From NCBI GenBank assembly GCA_042091495.1, contig JBELHJ010000011.1:1-57615 (forward strand): 57,615 nucleotides of DNA, in the 5' to 3' direction. Positions 1-9,270 of this stretch are shown in pieces. Made by a program: the position numbers and the translations under genes. The first letter of the stretch is position 1, and each line of letters opens with the position of its first letter. Source of the stretch: JBELHJ01 sp042091495 (GTDB lineage: Bacteria > Bacteroidota > Bacteroidia > Flavobacteriales > Flavobacteriaceae). The notes beneath the pieces were generated by a model that saw nothing but the letters and a program-made list of their open reading frames with translations, had not been told where the DNA came from and did no database searches.

Positions 1-50
1 GCGTCAGCCTTCCAAGCTGAATGTCGCCGGTTCGAACCCGGTCTCCCGCT
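1..50 (+). tRNA. tRNA-Gly (anticodon TCC), 3' part only
   Basis: The window opens inside a tRNA. The anticodon loop CTTCCAA gives anticodon TCC. It is followed by a T-arm with the invariant TTCGAAC loop at 31-37 and the 3' acceptor strand CTCCCGC at 43-49. No complete CCA is encoded. The 5' half lies outside the window. A hairpin terminator follows directly. Confidence 0.9.
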
Positions 51-55
51 CAACT

Positions 56-84
56 AAAAGCTTCAATTTATTGAAGCTTTTTTA
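56..84. terminator. Bidirectional hairpin terminator between tRNA-Gly and peptidase E
   Basis: An inverted repeat AAGCTTCAA / TTGAAGCTT with a short AT loop is followed by a T-run on the plus strand and preceded by an A-run. It can therefore end the tRNA transcript and also the minus-strand peptidase gene, whose stop lies in its right arm. Confidence 0.75.
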
Positions 85-789
85 TTTTAATTCTCTGAAG
101 TTATAACCAGGTGCCACTTCACTAATCTCATTAAGGCTCGCAAATACTCTAGCGTTCAATTGGCCGCCAAGAACCATGTCGTCTCCATTGACTTTAATCC
201 AACTGCCTTCTCTAAGTCCAACAACTGGTTGCGGGTTATAATTCATAAATTCCTTAATTCGGGTTTCTCTAGTTTCACCCATGTGCTTTGAATTGGGGTC
301 AGGATCAAGGTAATGAGGGTTGATATTAAAAGGAACTACCCCCAATGTTTTTAAACTTTTAGGAAGTACAATAGGCATATCATTTGTAGTGTGAGCTGTT
401 AAACCGCAAATATTACTACCAGCACTACTGCCTAAATAAGGGGTTCCATCAAGTATGGCTTGCTTGAGCAGGGATAATATGTCAAAGTGATAAAGTTGTT
501 TTACTAGTACGAACGTGTTTCCACCACCGGTAAAAATACCTTCTGCATTTTTAATTGCATCTTTTGGAGTATTGAATTCATGAATTCCTTTGACTTTTAC
601 TCCAATAGTATTGAAAAACTTATTAGCAATTGCAGTGTATTTGTCATGAGAAATACCACCTGGTCTTGCATAGGGAATAAATAAAAGCTCTGAAATGTTA
701 GAAAAGTGAGTATAAAGTTCTTCTTTAAGATAATTTAAATACTTCTCTCCATGAATGGTTGATGTACTCGCTATAATTAGATTTTTCAA
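82..789 (-). CDS. pepE: Dipeptidase E (peptidase family S51)
   Basis: A cytoplasmic serine peptidase that in this family cleaves Asp-X dipeptides. The 235-residue length fits. The nucleophile elbow G-S-S-A-G lies at residues 120-124, with Ser122 as the likely nucleophile, and a GGGNTF segment near residue 108 is typical of S51. The start codon appears to be TTG: the N-terminal strand (KNLIIASTST) is the usual family beginning and no ATG was seen just upstream. It is a single gene, divergent from the secreted protein at 886, and ends in a shared hairpin terminator. The assignment is confident at family level; the exact substrate is not shown by the sequence. Confidence 0.88.
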   Translation of the reverse strand: MKNLIIASTSTIHGEKYLNYLKEELYTHFSNISELLFIPYARPGGISHDKYTAIANKFFNTIGVKVKGIHEFNTPKDAIKNAEGIFTGGGNTFVLVKQLYHFDILSLLKQAILDGTPYLGSSAGSNICGLTAHTTNDMPIVLPKSLKTLGVVPFNINPHYLDPDPNSKHMGETRETRIKEFMNYNPQPVVGLREGSWIKVNGDDMVLGGQLNARVFASLNEISEVAPGYNFRELK

Positions 790-885
790 GTGAATAGTTT
801 TAATGTAAATTTATTAAAGATTATTTTTTAATAAATAATTATTACTGTAATTACGAAATTTAGTTCTAATTTGTTACTAGTGTAC

Positions 886-1635
886 ATGAGAATTTTTATT
901 TGTTTATTTCTGTGTTTGTCTTCTTTTGCTCAAGACCAACTCCAACTGAAAGGAAAGGTTGAGGCTTCAGGCGAGGTTGAGGGTATTCATATAATTAATA
1001 AATCGTTATTAAAATTTTCAATAACTGATTCTGACGGTTCCTTTGAAATTCCAGCTAGGATAAACGATACGATTCTGTTTAGTGGTATTCGTTATTTGGT
1101 TGTTTCTAAAATTGTTGATGAATCAAATATTAAAATGGGTTGGATTGTAAAACTAGATGAAAAGATTAATGAATTAGATGAGGTTGTGTTAGGTAATAAT
1201 TTGACAGGGTATTTAGAAACTGATGTTGAAAATTCTGATGTAAAATCTTCAGTAAACTTTTATGACGTAGGAATTCCAGGTTATACAGGTAAACAAAAAA
1301 CACAATCAGAACGTCGCTTATATGAAGCCACCAGTGGAAGCGGTTTAGTTCCTTTAAATCCAATCTTGAATGCTATTTCAGGACGAACAAAAAAATTAAA
1401 AAGTCACATTGCTATTGAACGCAAAGAGTTGTGTGCTGAAAGTTTAGAAAGTAAATTTGGCGTATTACTTTTTGAAGAATTTCCTTTAAAAACACATCAA
1501 AAAAGAGCGTTTATGTTGACATTAATTGACGATACTAATTTCAATAGTATGTGTGGGATTTGGGACGATCTAAAAAGCTATGAATTTTTTCGTGAGACCC
1601 TAATTACCTTCAAGAAAGCACTCGCTAAACGCTAG
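886..1635 (+). CDS. Secreted protein with CarboxypepD_reg-like domain
   Basis: A signal peptide (about residues 1-15, ending FAQ) is followed by a short beta-sandwich of the carboxypeptidase-regulatory type: GKV...GEVEGI, then SITDSDGSFEIPA. This fold usually sits at the front of TonB receptors, but here it stands almost alone, followed by about 150 residues with no motif I recognise. I place the start at ATG 886; an in-frame TTG lies 15 bases upstream. The protein is probably periplasmic or outer-membrane associated, function unknown. It is followed co-directionally by the DUF6702 and M1 peptidase genes. Confidence 0.75.
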   Translation: MRIFICLFLCLSSFAQDQLQLKGKVEASGEVEGIHIINKSLLKFSITDSDGSFEIPARINDTILFSGIRYLVVSKIVDESNIKMGWIVKLDEKINELDEVVLGNNLTGYLETDVENSDVKSSVNFYDVGIPGYTGKQKTQSERRLYEATSGSGLVPLNPILNAISGRTKKLKSHIAIERKELCAESLESKFGVLLFEEFPLKTHQKRAFMLTLIDDTNFNSMCGIWDDLKSYEFFRETLITFKKALAKR

Positions 1636-1666
1636 TTTTTATTATTTTGCGCCAAATTTAAATTTC

Positions 1667-2161
1667 ATGTTAAAATTGAAATGCCTTTTATTGTTTTTTG
1701 TTGCTTCAGCATTTGTAAATGTTCACAAATATTACGTTAGTGTTACTGAAGTTAAAATTATTGAGAGTTCTGGAACCATTCAAATTTCTTCTAGATTATT
1801 TATTGATGATTTAGAACTTGCACTTCAAAATATTTATGCTAACGAATCTATTACACTTTCAAATGCGGACACTGAAACGGTTCGTAATATGATGGAAACT
1901 TATGTTAAATCACATTTTAAAATTACTGCTAATAAAGAACAAATTGAATTAAATTATTTGGGAAGAGAATATGAAGATGACGTTGTATATGTTTACATGG
2001 AAGCTGAGGTGTTGCATGAAATTTCATCTATCAAAATCTCTAACTCTATTCTGTTTGAAACTTACAAAGAACAAGAGCATATCATTAAAACCAAGACTGA
2101 AAAAAAATCTAAAAGCTTTATCCTTAACAAAAGCAAACCATTTGAGGTGTTAAACATTTAA
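1667..2161 (+). CDS. DUF6702 family protein
   Basis: A 164-residue exported protein. It has a hydrophobic N-terminal signal (about residues 1-18) followed directly by the segment VHKYYVSVTEV, which is characteristic of the DUF6702 family found before M1 peptidases in flavobacteria. The rest is predicted mixed alpha/beta with no catalytic motif. It lies 31 bp after the preceding gene and 80 bp before the M1 peptidase, in the same direction. A TTATTTTG stretch occurs before both this gene and the next and may be a degenerate -7 promoter box. Function is unknown; a role alongside the peptidase is inferred only from context. Confidence 0.7.
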   Translation: MLKLKCLLLFFVASAFVNVHKYYVSVTEVKIIESSGTIQISSRLFIDDLELALQNIYANESITLSNADTETVRNMMETYVKSHFKITANKEQIELNYLGREYEDDVVYVYMEAEVLHEISSIKISNSILFETYKEQEHIIKTKTEKKSKSFILNKSKPFEVLNI

Positions 2162-2241
2162 TAAAACCCAAAGATTATTGGTATTTTTATTATTTTGGCG
2201 CACTAATTTTAATAGATCTAAATTCATTTAATTTATAATCC

Positions 2242-4467
2242 ATGAACTTAACTAAACAATTATTTCTAGTCATGTTGTTTTTTGGTTTCGCTGTTGTAGC
2301 TCAAGACAATGAGTCTGCAGAGAGAAAACCAGGGCATACTAATGAAAACAAGTTTAAACAACTAAAAGATGAGCTGGCTACTCCAAATGCCTATCATACA
2401 GCATCCGGTAAACCAGGTCCTTTGTATACTCAGCAAAAAGTAGACTACACAATGGATATTATTCTTGATGATGAGAATCAACGCCTATATGGCAACGAGG
2501 CTATTGTTTACCATAATAATTCTCAAGATACTTTGGAATATTTATGGATTCAGTTAGAACAAAACAAGCGTGCTTTAGATTCTAAATCACCTGATATTGA
2601 AGGGGACGGTGTTTCTGCTTACTATGAGCCTATTTCTTATTCAGAGGAGTTTTTAAAAACACCATTTGATGGCGGTTTTAAATTACAAGAGGTCAAAGAT
2701 TCTAAAGGTAAAGACTTAAAATATACAGTTAATAGAACTATGATGCGCCTAGAGTTACCTAAACCATTAAAAACTGGAGATAAATTTGAGTTTTCAATTA
2801 AGTGGTGGTATAACATCAATGAGCATACTGTAGACAGAGCGCGTTCTGGTTTTGAACACTTTAAAGAAGATGGTAATAATCTTTACGTTATTGCTCAATT
2901 CTTTCCAAGATTAGCTGTATATAATAATGTTGAGGGTTGGCAAAACATGCAATTTTGGGGGCGAAGTGAATTTGCTCTAGAGTTTGGGGATTATAAAGTT
3001 AATATTACAGCTCCTGCAGATCATGTCTTGAATGCCACAGGTGTTTTGACTAATGCTAAAAAAGTATTATCAACATTACAATATGAAAGATTCAACAAGG
3101 CTAAAAAGAGTTTTGATAAACCTGTTTTTATTGTAACTCAAGAAGAGGCAGAGGCTGCTGAAAAACAATTTTCGAAAGCAACTAAAACTTGGTCATTTGA
3201 CGCTAAATCTGTTAGAGATTTTGCTTTTGCTTCATCCCGAAAGTTTATTTGGGATGCTATGGCAGTTGATATCAATAGTAAAACGGTTATGGCTTATTCA
3301 TTATACCCAAAAGAAGGCAATCCGCTGTGGGAAGAGTTTTCAACAAAAGTGGTAGCTCATACCTTAAAGACATATTCAAAATTTACTTTTGACTATCCAT
3401 ACCACAAAGCCATTTCGGTTCATTCTAAAAGACAAGGTATGGAGTACCCTCAAATATGTTGGAATTATGGAAGACCTAATAAAGATGGTACTTACAGTAA
3501 AAGAGTTAGAGATGGTATGATTGGTGTAATAACTCATGAAATTGGTCATAATTTTTTTCCAATGATTGTAAACTCAGACGAGCGTCAATGGACATGGATG
3601 GATGAGGGGCTAAATTCTTTTTTAGAAACACTTACTGAATTAGAATTTGAATCTGATTTTAATACAGGAAATTTGCCTAAAGATATAGTTAACTACATGG
3701 CTGATGATCAGGATTATTTATCTCCTATCATGACTCAGGGCGATAATGTTCACCAGTTTGGACCTAACGCATACACTAAGCCTGCAGCAGGATTATACAT
3801 GTTAAGAGAGACTATTATGGGGCATGAATTATTTGATTACGCATTTCAAACATATTCAAAGCGTTGGATGTTTAAACACCCAACACCGGAAGATTTCTTT
3901 AGAACAATGGAAGATGCCTCTGCAGTTGATTTAGATTGGTTTTGGAGAGGATGGTTTTACACAACAGACTACTCTGATATAGGTGTTAAAGAAGTTAAGT
4001 CTTACAGATTAACTAACAAACCAACCCAAAAAATGTTAGACTTAGCAAAAAAATATAATGTGGATATGGCTAATGTACCACCATTAGTTTACCTCTCTGA
4101 TGAACCTATTACAGAAGGTGAACCAGAATCTATTTCTGAAATTAAAGAATTAGAATCTTACATTAAAGAGGCTGAAGTAGACGCGCCAGCGTATTATTAT
4201 GAGGTAACTTTTAACAAGCCAGGTGGTCTTGTGTTACCAATAATAGCGGAGTATACTTATGAGGATGGTTCGAAAGAACGTAAAGTTTATCCAGCTCAAA
4301 TTTGGAGAAAAAATAATAAAGAAGTTTCCAAGCTTGTAACTTCTAATAAAAAGTTAGTAAGTATTCAGGTTGATCCAGATTTAGAAACTGCAGATATTGA
4401 TACATCAAATAACAGCTGGCCTAAAAAAGAAGAAAAATCAAAATTTGATGCCTTCAAAGAGAAATAA
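2242..4467 (+). CDS. M1 family metallopeptidase
   Basis: A 741-residue secreted zinc aminopeptidase-like enzyme. The signal peptide ends near VVAQ (residue 21). The zinc site is clear: H432-E-I-G-H436, with the third ligand Glu455 in W-M-D-E-G, a spacing of 18 residues as in family M1. The usual exopeptidase motif GxMEN appears as Q-G-M-E-Y-P (398-403), so substrate preference may differ from classical aminopeptidase N. The C-terminal part is a beta-rich domain. It probably acts in the periplasm. A strong hairpin terminator follows the stop. Confidence 0.93.
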   Translation: MNLTKQLFLVMLFFGFAVVAQDNESAERKPGHTNENKFKQLKDELATPNAYHTASGKPGPLYTQQKVDYTMDIILDDENQRLYGNEAIVYHNNSQDTLEYLWIQLEQNKRALDSKSPDIEGDGVSAYYEPISYSEEFLKTPFDGGFKLQEVKDSKGKDLKYTVNRTMMRLELPKPLKTGDKFEFSIKWWYNINEHTVDRARSGFEHFKEDGNNLYVIAQFFPRLAVYNNVEGWQNMQFWGRSEFALEFGDYKVNITAPADHVLNATGVLTNAKKVLSTLQYERFNKAKKSFDKPVFIVTQEEAEAAEKQFSKATKTWSFDAKSVRDFAFASSRKFIWDAMAVDINSKTVMAYSLYPKEGNPLWEEFSTKVVAHTLKTYSKFTFDYPYHKAISVHSKRQGMEYPQICWNYGRPNKDGTYSKRVRDGMIGVITHEIGHNFFPMIVNSDERQWTWMDEGLNSFLETLTELEFESDFNTGNLPKDIVNYMADDQDYLSPIMTQGDNVHQFGPNAYTKPAAGLYMLRETIMGHELFDYAFQTYSKRWMFKHPTPEDFFRTMEDASAVDLDWFWRGWFYTTDYSDIGVKEVKSYRLTNKPTQKMLDLAKKYNVDMANVPPLVYLSDEPITEGEPESISEIKELESYIKEAEVDAPAYYYEVTFNKPGGLVLPIIAEYTYEDGSKERKVYPAQIWRKNNKEVSKLVTSNKKLVSIQVDPDLETADIDTSNNSWPKKEEKSKFDAFKEK

Positions 4468-4474
4468 TAAAATC

Positions 4475-4505
4475 AAAGCCAACTTTTAAAGTTGGCTTTT
4501 TTTTT
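4475..4505 (+). terminator. Rho-independent terminator after M1 peptidase
   Basis: A perfect stem AAAGCCAAC / GTTGGCTTT with a TTTTAAA loop is followed by a run of T to 4505. It starts 8 bases after the M1 peptidase stop. Confidence 0.85.
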
Positions 4506-4533
4506 AAGGGTATCTCAATTATATTTGCAGAGT

Positions 4534-4818
4534 ATGATAAATCAAGGTTTTTTATTTATAGGGACTACAGAAGTCATGTTTGTTTTACTTGTAGTGGTGC
4601 TTGTTTTTGGTGCAGATAAGCTACCGGAAATAGCTAGAGGATTAGGTAAAGGTATGCACACCCTCAAGAATGCCTCATCCGATTTGAAGCACGAAATTAC
4701 AAAAAGTGCAAAGGAACAAGGGATGGACGATTCATCAGCCAAAGAAATAAAAGACGAAATCCAAAAAGTAAAAGACGATTTAGAGGATTTTACAGGGTCT
4801 ATAAAAAGAAATATCTAA
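4534..4818 (+). CDS. tatA: Twin-arginine translocase subunit TatA/TatE
   Basis: About 94 residues from ATG 4534. A short periplasmic start leads into one membrane helix (VMFVLLVVVLVFGADKLPEI), then the conserved amphipathic helix ARGLGKGM, then a charged tail with coiled-coil character. This is the TatA pore-forming layout: hinge F-G, then P-E-I-A-R-G-L-G. The protein moves folded proteins across the inner membrane together with TatC, which is not in this window. Longer in-frame starts would run back into the terminator hairpin, so 4534 is preferred. A TATATTTG box at 4520-4527 lies just before the start, which would imply a very short leader. The stop overlaps that of the convergent methyltransferase gene. 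Confidence 0.9.
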   Translation: MINQGFLFIGTTEVMFVLLVVVLVFGADKLPEIARGLGKGMHTLKNASSDLKHEITKSAKEQGMDDSSAKEIKDEIQKVKDDLEDFTGSIKRNI

Positions 4819-5456
4819 ATTTTTCTGCTAACAGTTAATCCATCTCTAATAGGAAGCATTACTGTTTCTATTCTAGTATCATTTTTTAATAAAGTATTGT
4901 ATGCTAATAAGGCTTTAGTTGAAGTGTCTTTTGTATTAAGGGGCTCGACAACCTTACCACTCCACAAAACGTTATCAGATAAGATAATCCCACCAGGACT
5001 AAGCTTATCTATGATTAGTTCAAAATAGTTTGGGTAATTTTCTTTATCGGCATCAATAAAAATTAAATCAAAACTAACATCAAGACTTGGGATGATGTCT
5101 AAAGCATTACCTAGGTGTTGTTTTATTTTAGATTTATAAGGTGAACTGTTAAAGTGTTTTTTTTGAAAATTTATGAGTTCTTCGTCAATTTCAATAGTGT
5201 GAAGTTTACCATCATCCTGAAGTCCTTCAGCAAGACATAATGCAGAATAGCCAGTAAAAGTGCCAATTTCTAATATGTACTTCGGATTACAAAGCTTCGA
5301 AATTAAGCTTAAAACACGACCCTGATAAGGTCCGCTCAACATTCTTGGTTGTAATATTTTTTGGTACGTTTCTCTAGTTAAAGCTTTTAAATGCTTTGGT
5401 TCATCTTCAGAGTGTGTAACAATATATTGGTCTAATTTTTCATTAATAAAATGCAT
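4815..5456 (-). CDS. O-methyltransferase (class I, SAM-dependent, methyltransf_3 type)
   Basis: A 213-residue Rossmann-fold methyltransferase. The SAM motif I is LEIGTFTGYSALCLAEGL. The acidic loop is HTIEIDEE, and FDLIFIDADKENYPNYFEL is the metal/catalytic loop of caffeoyl-CoA/catechol O-methyltransferase-like proteins. It starts one base after the ACMSD gene ends on the same strand, so it is probably the last gene of the kynurenine operon. Catechol-like or hydroxyanthranilate-type compounds are conceivable substrates, but that is inference from context only. Its stop overlaps the tatA stop on the other strand by 3 bases. Confidence 0.85.
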   Translation of the reverse strand: MHFINEKLDQYIVTHSEDEPKHLKALTRETYQKILQPRMLSGPYQGRVLSLISKLCNPKYILEIGTFTGYSALCLAEGLQDDGKLHTIEIDEELINFQKKHFNSSPYKSKIKQHLGNALDIIPSLDVSFDLIFIDADKENYPNYFELIIDKLSPGGIILSDNVLWSGKVVEPLNTKDTSTKALLAYNTLLKNDTRIETVMLPIRDGLTVSRKI

Positions 5457-5457
5457 A

Positions 5458-6540
5458 CTATACCAGTATTTTATTTACAAGATTTTCTTTTGCAATATTA
5501 TTATCACCGTGCAGCCATTGAAGGACATTATCACTCCACATGGCATCACTTTCTTTTTGTGTTATGATATCTCTGTCTATTGCTAAGTCCAAAATTTTTC
5601 CTGGATATGATGATTGTTGGTCACTCTCCATTTCTCCTAATGGGTAGGGGTCATCTAATCCCATTACAACTTGACTTGCACCTTGATTTTCTACAAGTAA
5701 TTTAAATGATCCAGTGTCATGCACAAGCGTATCAAAGAAGATGTTCTTATGTCCAACTGCTTTCCTAGGATGTTCCATACCATCAAATAAGTCAGGTCTA
5801 CCGTCGTATCCTTGTATTCGTCTCCCTAAGTTCATTTGGGATAGTTGCCCTCCATGGGCAAAACAAACGCGCATATCTGGAAACTTATCTTGGTAGCCTC
5901 CAAGTGTATAGAAATGATAAGCATCGGCACATTGCGCTAGCATCCAAATAAGGTGAAACCGCCAAGCTGAATTTTGAAGTTTAATGAATTTTTCACCATC
6001 ATAGGGATGAACTTCAACAGCCAATTTGTATTTACTAGCTAATTCAAAAATAGGATGATTTTCTTCATCAAAAATACATCGCCAAGTACCAATGGTATCC
6101 ATATAATGTGCTGGTAAACATAGTAGCTTCATATTAAGTTCTTCAACACAACGTTCAATTTCCCAACAAGCACCTCTTACAAATCCTGGGTGAACCACAA
6201 ATCCACATGAAAATTTAGAGGGATAATCTGCTTGTATTTTACCATTAAAATCATTTTGAAATCGTAATGCTTTTTTCATTTCCTCTAACCTCAGTCCATT
6301 ACCATATAATTGGGATAGATTTAGAACTACTGCATGGTCAATATTGAATCGATCCATCCATTCAAGTTTTTCATTCAAAAAAAAGCTAGAATCTGTCACA
6401 GGACGTTTCCAATCTTTTTGAAGCATAAACTTTTTGTCTTTATCAACCCAAAAAATCCCTTTATCCTTCATGAATTGCGGAATTTGCTCTGGATAAGGAA
6501 GTAAATGTGAATGGCCGTTTATTCGTAGTTTTCGTTTCAT
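5458..6540 (-). CDS. 2-amino-3-carboxymuconate-6-semialdehyde decarboxylase (ACMSD)
   Basis: An amidohydrolase-superfamily decarboxylase that converts ACMS to 2-aminomuconate semialdehyde, steering kynurenine catabolism away from quinolinate and NAD. The metal-site residues are visible: H-S-H at 10-12, a His in VEVHPYDG, FAHGG, and the final Asp in GLDDPYPLGE, close to the GTDYPFPLGE of animal ACMSD. The 360-residue length is slightly above that of animal enzymes. It sits directly after the 3-hydroxyanthranilate dioxygenase gene (13 bp), which makes its own substrate precursor. The assignment is confident. Confidence 0.9.
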   Translation of the reverse strand: MKRKLRINGHSHLLPYPEQIPQFMKDKGIFWVDKDKKFMLQKDWKRPVTDSSFFLNEKLEWMDRFNIDHAVVLNLSQLYGNGLRLEEMKKALRFQNDFNGKIQADYPSKFSCGFVVHPGFVRGACWEIERCVEELNMKLLCLPAHYMDTIGTWRCIFDEENHPIFELASKYKLAVEVHPYDGEKFIKLQNSAWRFHLIWMLAQCADAYHFYTLGGYQDKFPDMRVCFAHGGQLSQMNLGRRIQGYDGRPDLFDGMEHPRKAVGHKNIFFDTLVHDTGSFKLLVENQGASQVVMGLDDPYPLGEMESDQQSSYPGKILDLAIDRDIITQKESDAMWSDNVLQWLHGDNNIAKENLVNKILV

Positions 6541-6553
6541 GTTTTGAGGGTGT

Positions 6554-7072
6554 TTAACGGGGTGGTAGCATGGTGTGATTACATGAAGAACAAGTTCTTA
6601 AATTTTCATCATTATAGAATTTATCAAAAATAATAGGCATGTCTTTTTCGATGTTTTTTAATGTAAAGGGTTCTTCGTAAAGTTTATGAGAGCATTTTTC
6701 ACAAAACCAACAAAGCGCATCATTTACATTTTTAGCTCTTTTGTATTCAATGACTAATCCAACTGTATTAGCTCCTCTTTGCGGAGAATGGTAGACTTTA
6801 GGTGGTAAAAAATAAATATCACCTTCTTTAATTAAAACATCTTTAGGAGAGCCATTATCAATAATTTTTAACGTAATATCTCCTTCAACCTGATAAAAAA
6901 ATTCTGGGGTCTCATTGTAGTGAAAATCTTTTCTGTTATTCGGGCCTCCAACTACCATAACAATAAAGTCTGTATCTGTCCATACTACTTTATTTCCCAC
7001 TGGTGGTTTAAGAAGGTGTCGGTGTTCTTCAATCCAATTTTTAAAATTTATAGGAGATACTAGATTTATCAT
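6554..7072 (-). CDS. 3-hydroxyanthranilate 3,4-dioxygenase
   Basis: A cupin dioxygenase that opens the ring of 3-hydroxyanthranilate to ACMS. The likely iron ligands are His51, Glu57 and His95. The bacterial C-terminal rubredoxin-like metal site is present as C121-x2-C124 and C161-x2-C164. The 172-residue length is typical for the bacterial form. It lies between the SDR gene and the ACMSD gene in the kynurenine operon. Confidence 0.94.
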   Translation of the reverse strand: MINLVSPINFKNWIEEHRHLLKPPVGNKVVWTDTDFIVMVVGGPNNRKDFHYNETPEFFYQVEGDITLKIIDNGSPKDVLIKEGDIYFLPPKVYHSPQRGANTVGLVIEYKRAKNVNDALCWFCEKCSHKLYEEPFTLKNIEKDMPIIFDKFYNDENLRTCSSCNHTMLPPR

Positions 7073-7095
7073 GTTAAGATTGTTTGATAATAAAA

Positions 7096-7878
7096 TTACA
7101 AAGATTTTGTTCTTCCTCCATCAACTGGAACGTTAATTCCTGTAATGTAAGCAGCTTTTGAACTGGAGAGGAAGGCTATGGCAGATGCGGTTTCCTCAGG
7201 TTGGGCAAAACGCTTAATAGGGACATAATTTTTCATTATAGAAGTCATTTGCTCTATTGTGGTTTGCTCTTTTTTTGCTTTTATGTCAATGATTTGGTGT
7301 AATCTGGCTGTATCAGTAAACCCAGGTAAAACATTGTTTACAGTTATACCATATTTAGCAACTTCTCCAGCTAATGTTTTTGCCCAATTAGCAACCGCAT
7401 TTCTAATGGTATTGCTTACACCAAGACCTTCAATAGGTTCTTTGACCGATGTAGAAATTACGTTAATAATTCTTCCAAATTGTTCAGTTTTCATGAAATC
7501 TAAATTTGCTTGAGCAAGTATTTGGTTGCATAATAAATGCATTTCAAATGCGGTGGTAAATTGTTCTAAAGTAGCATTTTCTATTGCTCCACCTCTTGGT
7601 CCACCAGTATTATTAATTAGTATATGGAATCCTCCATTTTTTGCAATGTAATTTTCTATGGACGCTTTTAATTCTAATGGTTTAGAAAAATCGGCTACAA
7701 TGTAGTTGTGTTTTGATGAGTTTGGCAAATCGTTTACTACAGCCTCTAAACTTGTTTTATTTCTTGCAATTAAGGTTACGATCACACCTTCATTAGCTAA
7801 AGCAATTGCAGTAGCTTTTCCAATACCTTGTGTACTTCCGCAAACTAATGCTTTTTTATTTTCAATCTCTAAATTCAT
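7096..7878 (-). CDS. SDR-family protein of the kynurenine operon, lacking the catalytic YxxxK pair
   Basis: A 260-residue short-chain dehydrogenase/reductase fold from ATG 7878; an in-frame GTG lies 6 bases upstream. The cofactor loop GSTQGIG (14-20) and the INNTGG motif are intact. The serine region (ISTS, 141-144) is present. At the position of the catalytic Tyr-xxx-Lys the protein reads S155-N-T-I-R159, so both Tyr and Lys are replaced. The C-terminal ending ITGINVPVDGG is normal. It lies between kynurenine 3-monooxygenase and 3-hydroxyanthranilate dioxygenase. A redox role is therefore doubtful: it could be a hydrolase-like, isomerase-like or binding protein of the pathway, or use other catalytic residues. 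Confidence 0.8.
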   Translation of the reverse strand: MNLEIENKKALVCGSTQGIGKATAIALANEGVIVTLIARNKTSLEAVVNDLPNSSKHNYIVADFSKPLELKASIENYIAKNGGFHILINNTGGPRGGAIENATLEQFTTAFEMHLLCNQILAQANLDFMKTEQFGRIINVISTSVKEPIEGLGVSNTIRNAVANWAKTLAGEVAKYGITVNNVLPGFTDTARLHQIIDIKAKKEQTTIEQMTSIMKNYVPIKRFAQPEETASAIAFLSSSKAAYITGINVPVDGGRTKSL

Positions 7879-7890
7879 AATCACTATTTT

Positions 7891-9270
7891 TTAATTGGCG
7901 TGAATTTTAATAGAATTTATTTCAAATTTTAAAAACTCTAAAATGGCTTCTAGTTTGAATGGCTCTTTAATTTTTTTGTTTTCAATATATTCTAATAGTA
8001 GCTTATCCTGAAGTCTGCCTATATTCATGGCTTCATCATAGCCGATATTTTCATTAAAAGTAACCAAAGAATATTTGGATGCGTATTCCTCAGGAAACTG
8101 TTTTTCTAATGCTATTTCTATTTGACGCTTTATTTGAAATTTTGGATCAGCAACATGTTCTTTCATTTCATGAAAATTGTCAATAGCCAAGTCAGCTATG
8201 GCATCAGTGTCTTTTTTTCTTGTTTCATTAAACTTTTCAAAAATAAGTTCCCAATTAAAATCAAATTGATCTATAATTTTATCTAATTCTACGACGTCTT
8301 CAAATGATGCATTCATTCCTTGACCATAGAAAGGAACAATAGCATGAGCAGCATCTCCAATTAACAGTGAATTACCTTTATAATTCCAGGGTTCACATTT
8401 TATAGTTCCTAAATTAGAAGTTGGATTTTCAAAAAAATCATGTGCTAGATTTGGCATAATTTCTAATGTATCTGGAAATTCATTTTTAAAAAAATCTAAA
8501 ACGGACTTTTCATTTTTTAAAAGGGTAAAATTGTTAACGCCATTATCATGACTTAAGAATAGCGTCACTGTAAAACTCCCATCAAGGTTAGGTAATGCAA
8601 TAAGCATAAAGTCTTTACGGGGCCATATGTGCAATACATCTTTACTTATTTTATATGTTCCTGATTTAGTAGCTAATATGGAAAGCTCTTTGTAGCCATG
8701 ACTTAAAAACTCTTGAGTACATTTAAAATTAAATCTATTGCATGCTTCGTAGCTTTTTCTAAGAATAGAACCTGCGCCATCTGCAGCAAATATTACACTG
8801 GCATTTACAGTATATACTTTAGAGCTGTCTTTAAGATGAACGATTTTTGATTTAAAATCTACTGTTGTGCACGAAATATTGAAATGAAAAGATACGTCTG
8901 GATGATTTTCAGCTTCATTAATTAAAAGTATATTAAGGTCTTTTCTTGAAATTGAATTAATAAATTCATTGGTATTACCACTGTAATTGGATTGGATGGT
9001 ATTTCCTAATTTGTCATGAATTAAACGCCCTTTCATTGGGATACAAAGTGGGATCACTTTATTTTCTAATCCAACAAGTTTCATGGCCTTATTACCTCGG
9101 TTAGAGAATGCTAAATTTATTGATCGTCCAGAGTATAATTCTGAAGTTCTGGGGTCAGAGCGTTTTTCATAAACTCTAACTTTACATCCCCTTTGTGCTA
9201 GCCTTAAAGCTAATAATGAACCGCAAAGTCCTGCGCCAATAATAATTACGTCTTTATTTTTAGATGTCAT
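7891..9270 (-). CDS. kmo: Kynurenine 3-monooxygenase
   Basis: A flavin monooxygenase that hydroxylates kynurenine with NADPH and O2. The FAD-binding G-A-G-L-C-G lies at 12-17. The second FAD motif is LIGDAAHAIVPFYGQGMNA, with the P-x-x-G-Q-G-M-N stretch typical of this enzyme. The C-terminal segment is helical but less hydrophobic than in the mitochondrial protein. The 459-residue length fits. Its first bases overlap the end of kynU by 11 bp, indicating translational coupling. Confidence 0.93.
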   Translation of the reverse strand: MTSKNKDVIIIGAGLCGSLLALRLAQRGCKVRVYEKRSDPRTSELYSGRSINLAFSNRGNKAMKLVGLENKVIPLCIPMKGRLIHDKLGNTIQSNYSGNTNEFINSISRKDLNILLINEAENHPDVSFHFNISCTTVDFKSKIVHLKDSSKVYTVNASVIFAADGAGSILRKSYEACNRFNFKCTQEFLSHGYKELSILATKSGTYKISKDVLHIWPRKDFMLIALPNLDGSFTVTLFLSHDNGVNNFTLLKNEKSVLDFFKNEFPDTLEIMPNLAHDFFENPTSNLGTIKCEPWNYKGNSLLIGDAAHAIVPFYGQGMNASFEDVVELDKIIDQFDFNWELIFEKFNETRKKDTDAIADLAIDNFHEMKEHVADPKFQIKRQIEIALEKQFPEEYASKYSLVTFNENIGYDEAMNIGRLQDKLLLEYIENKKIKEPFKLEAILEFLKFEINSIKIHAN

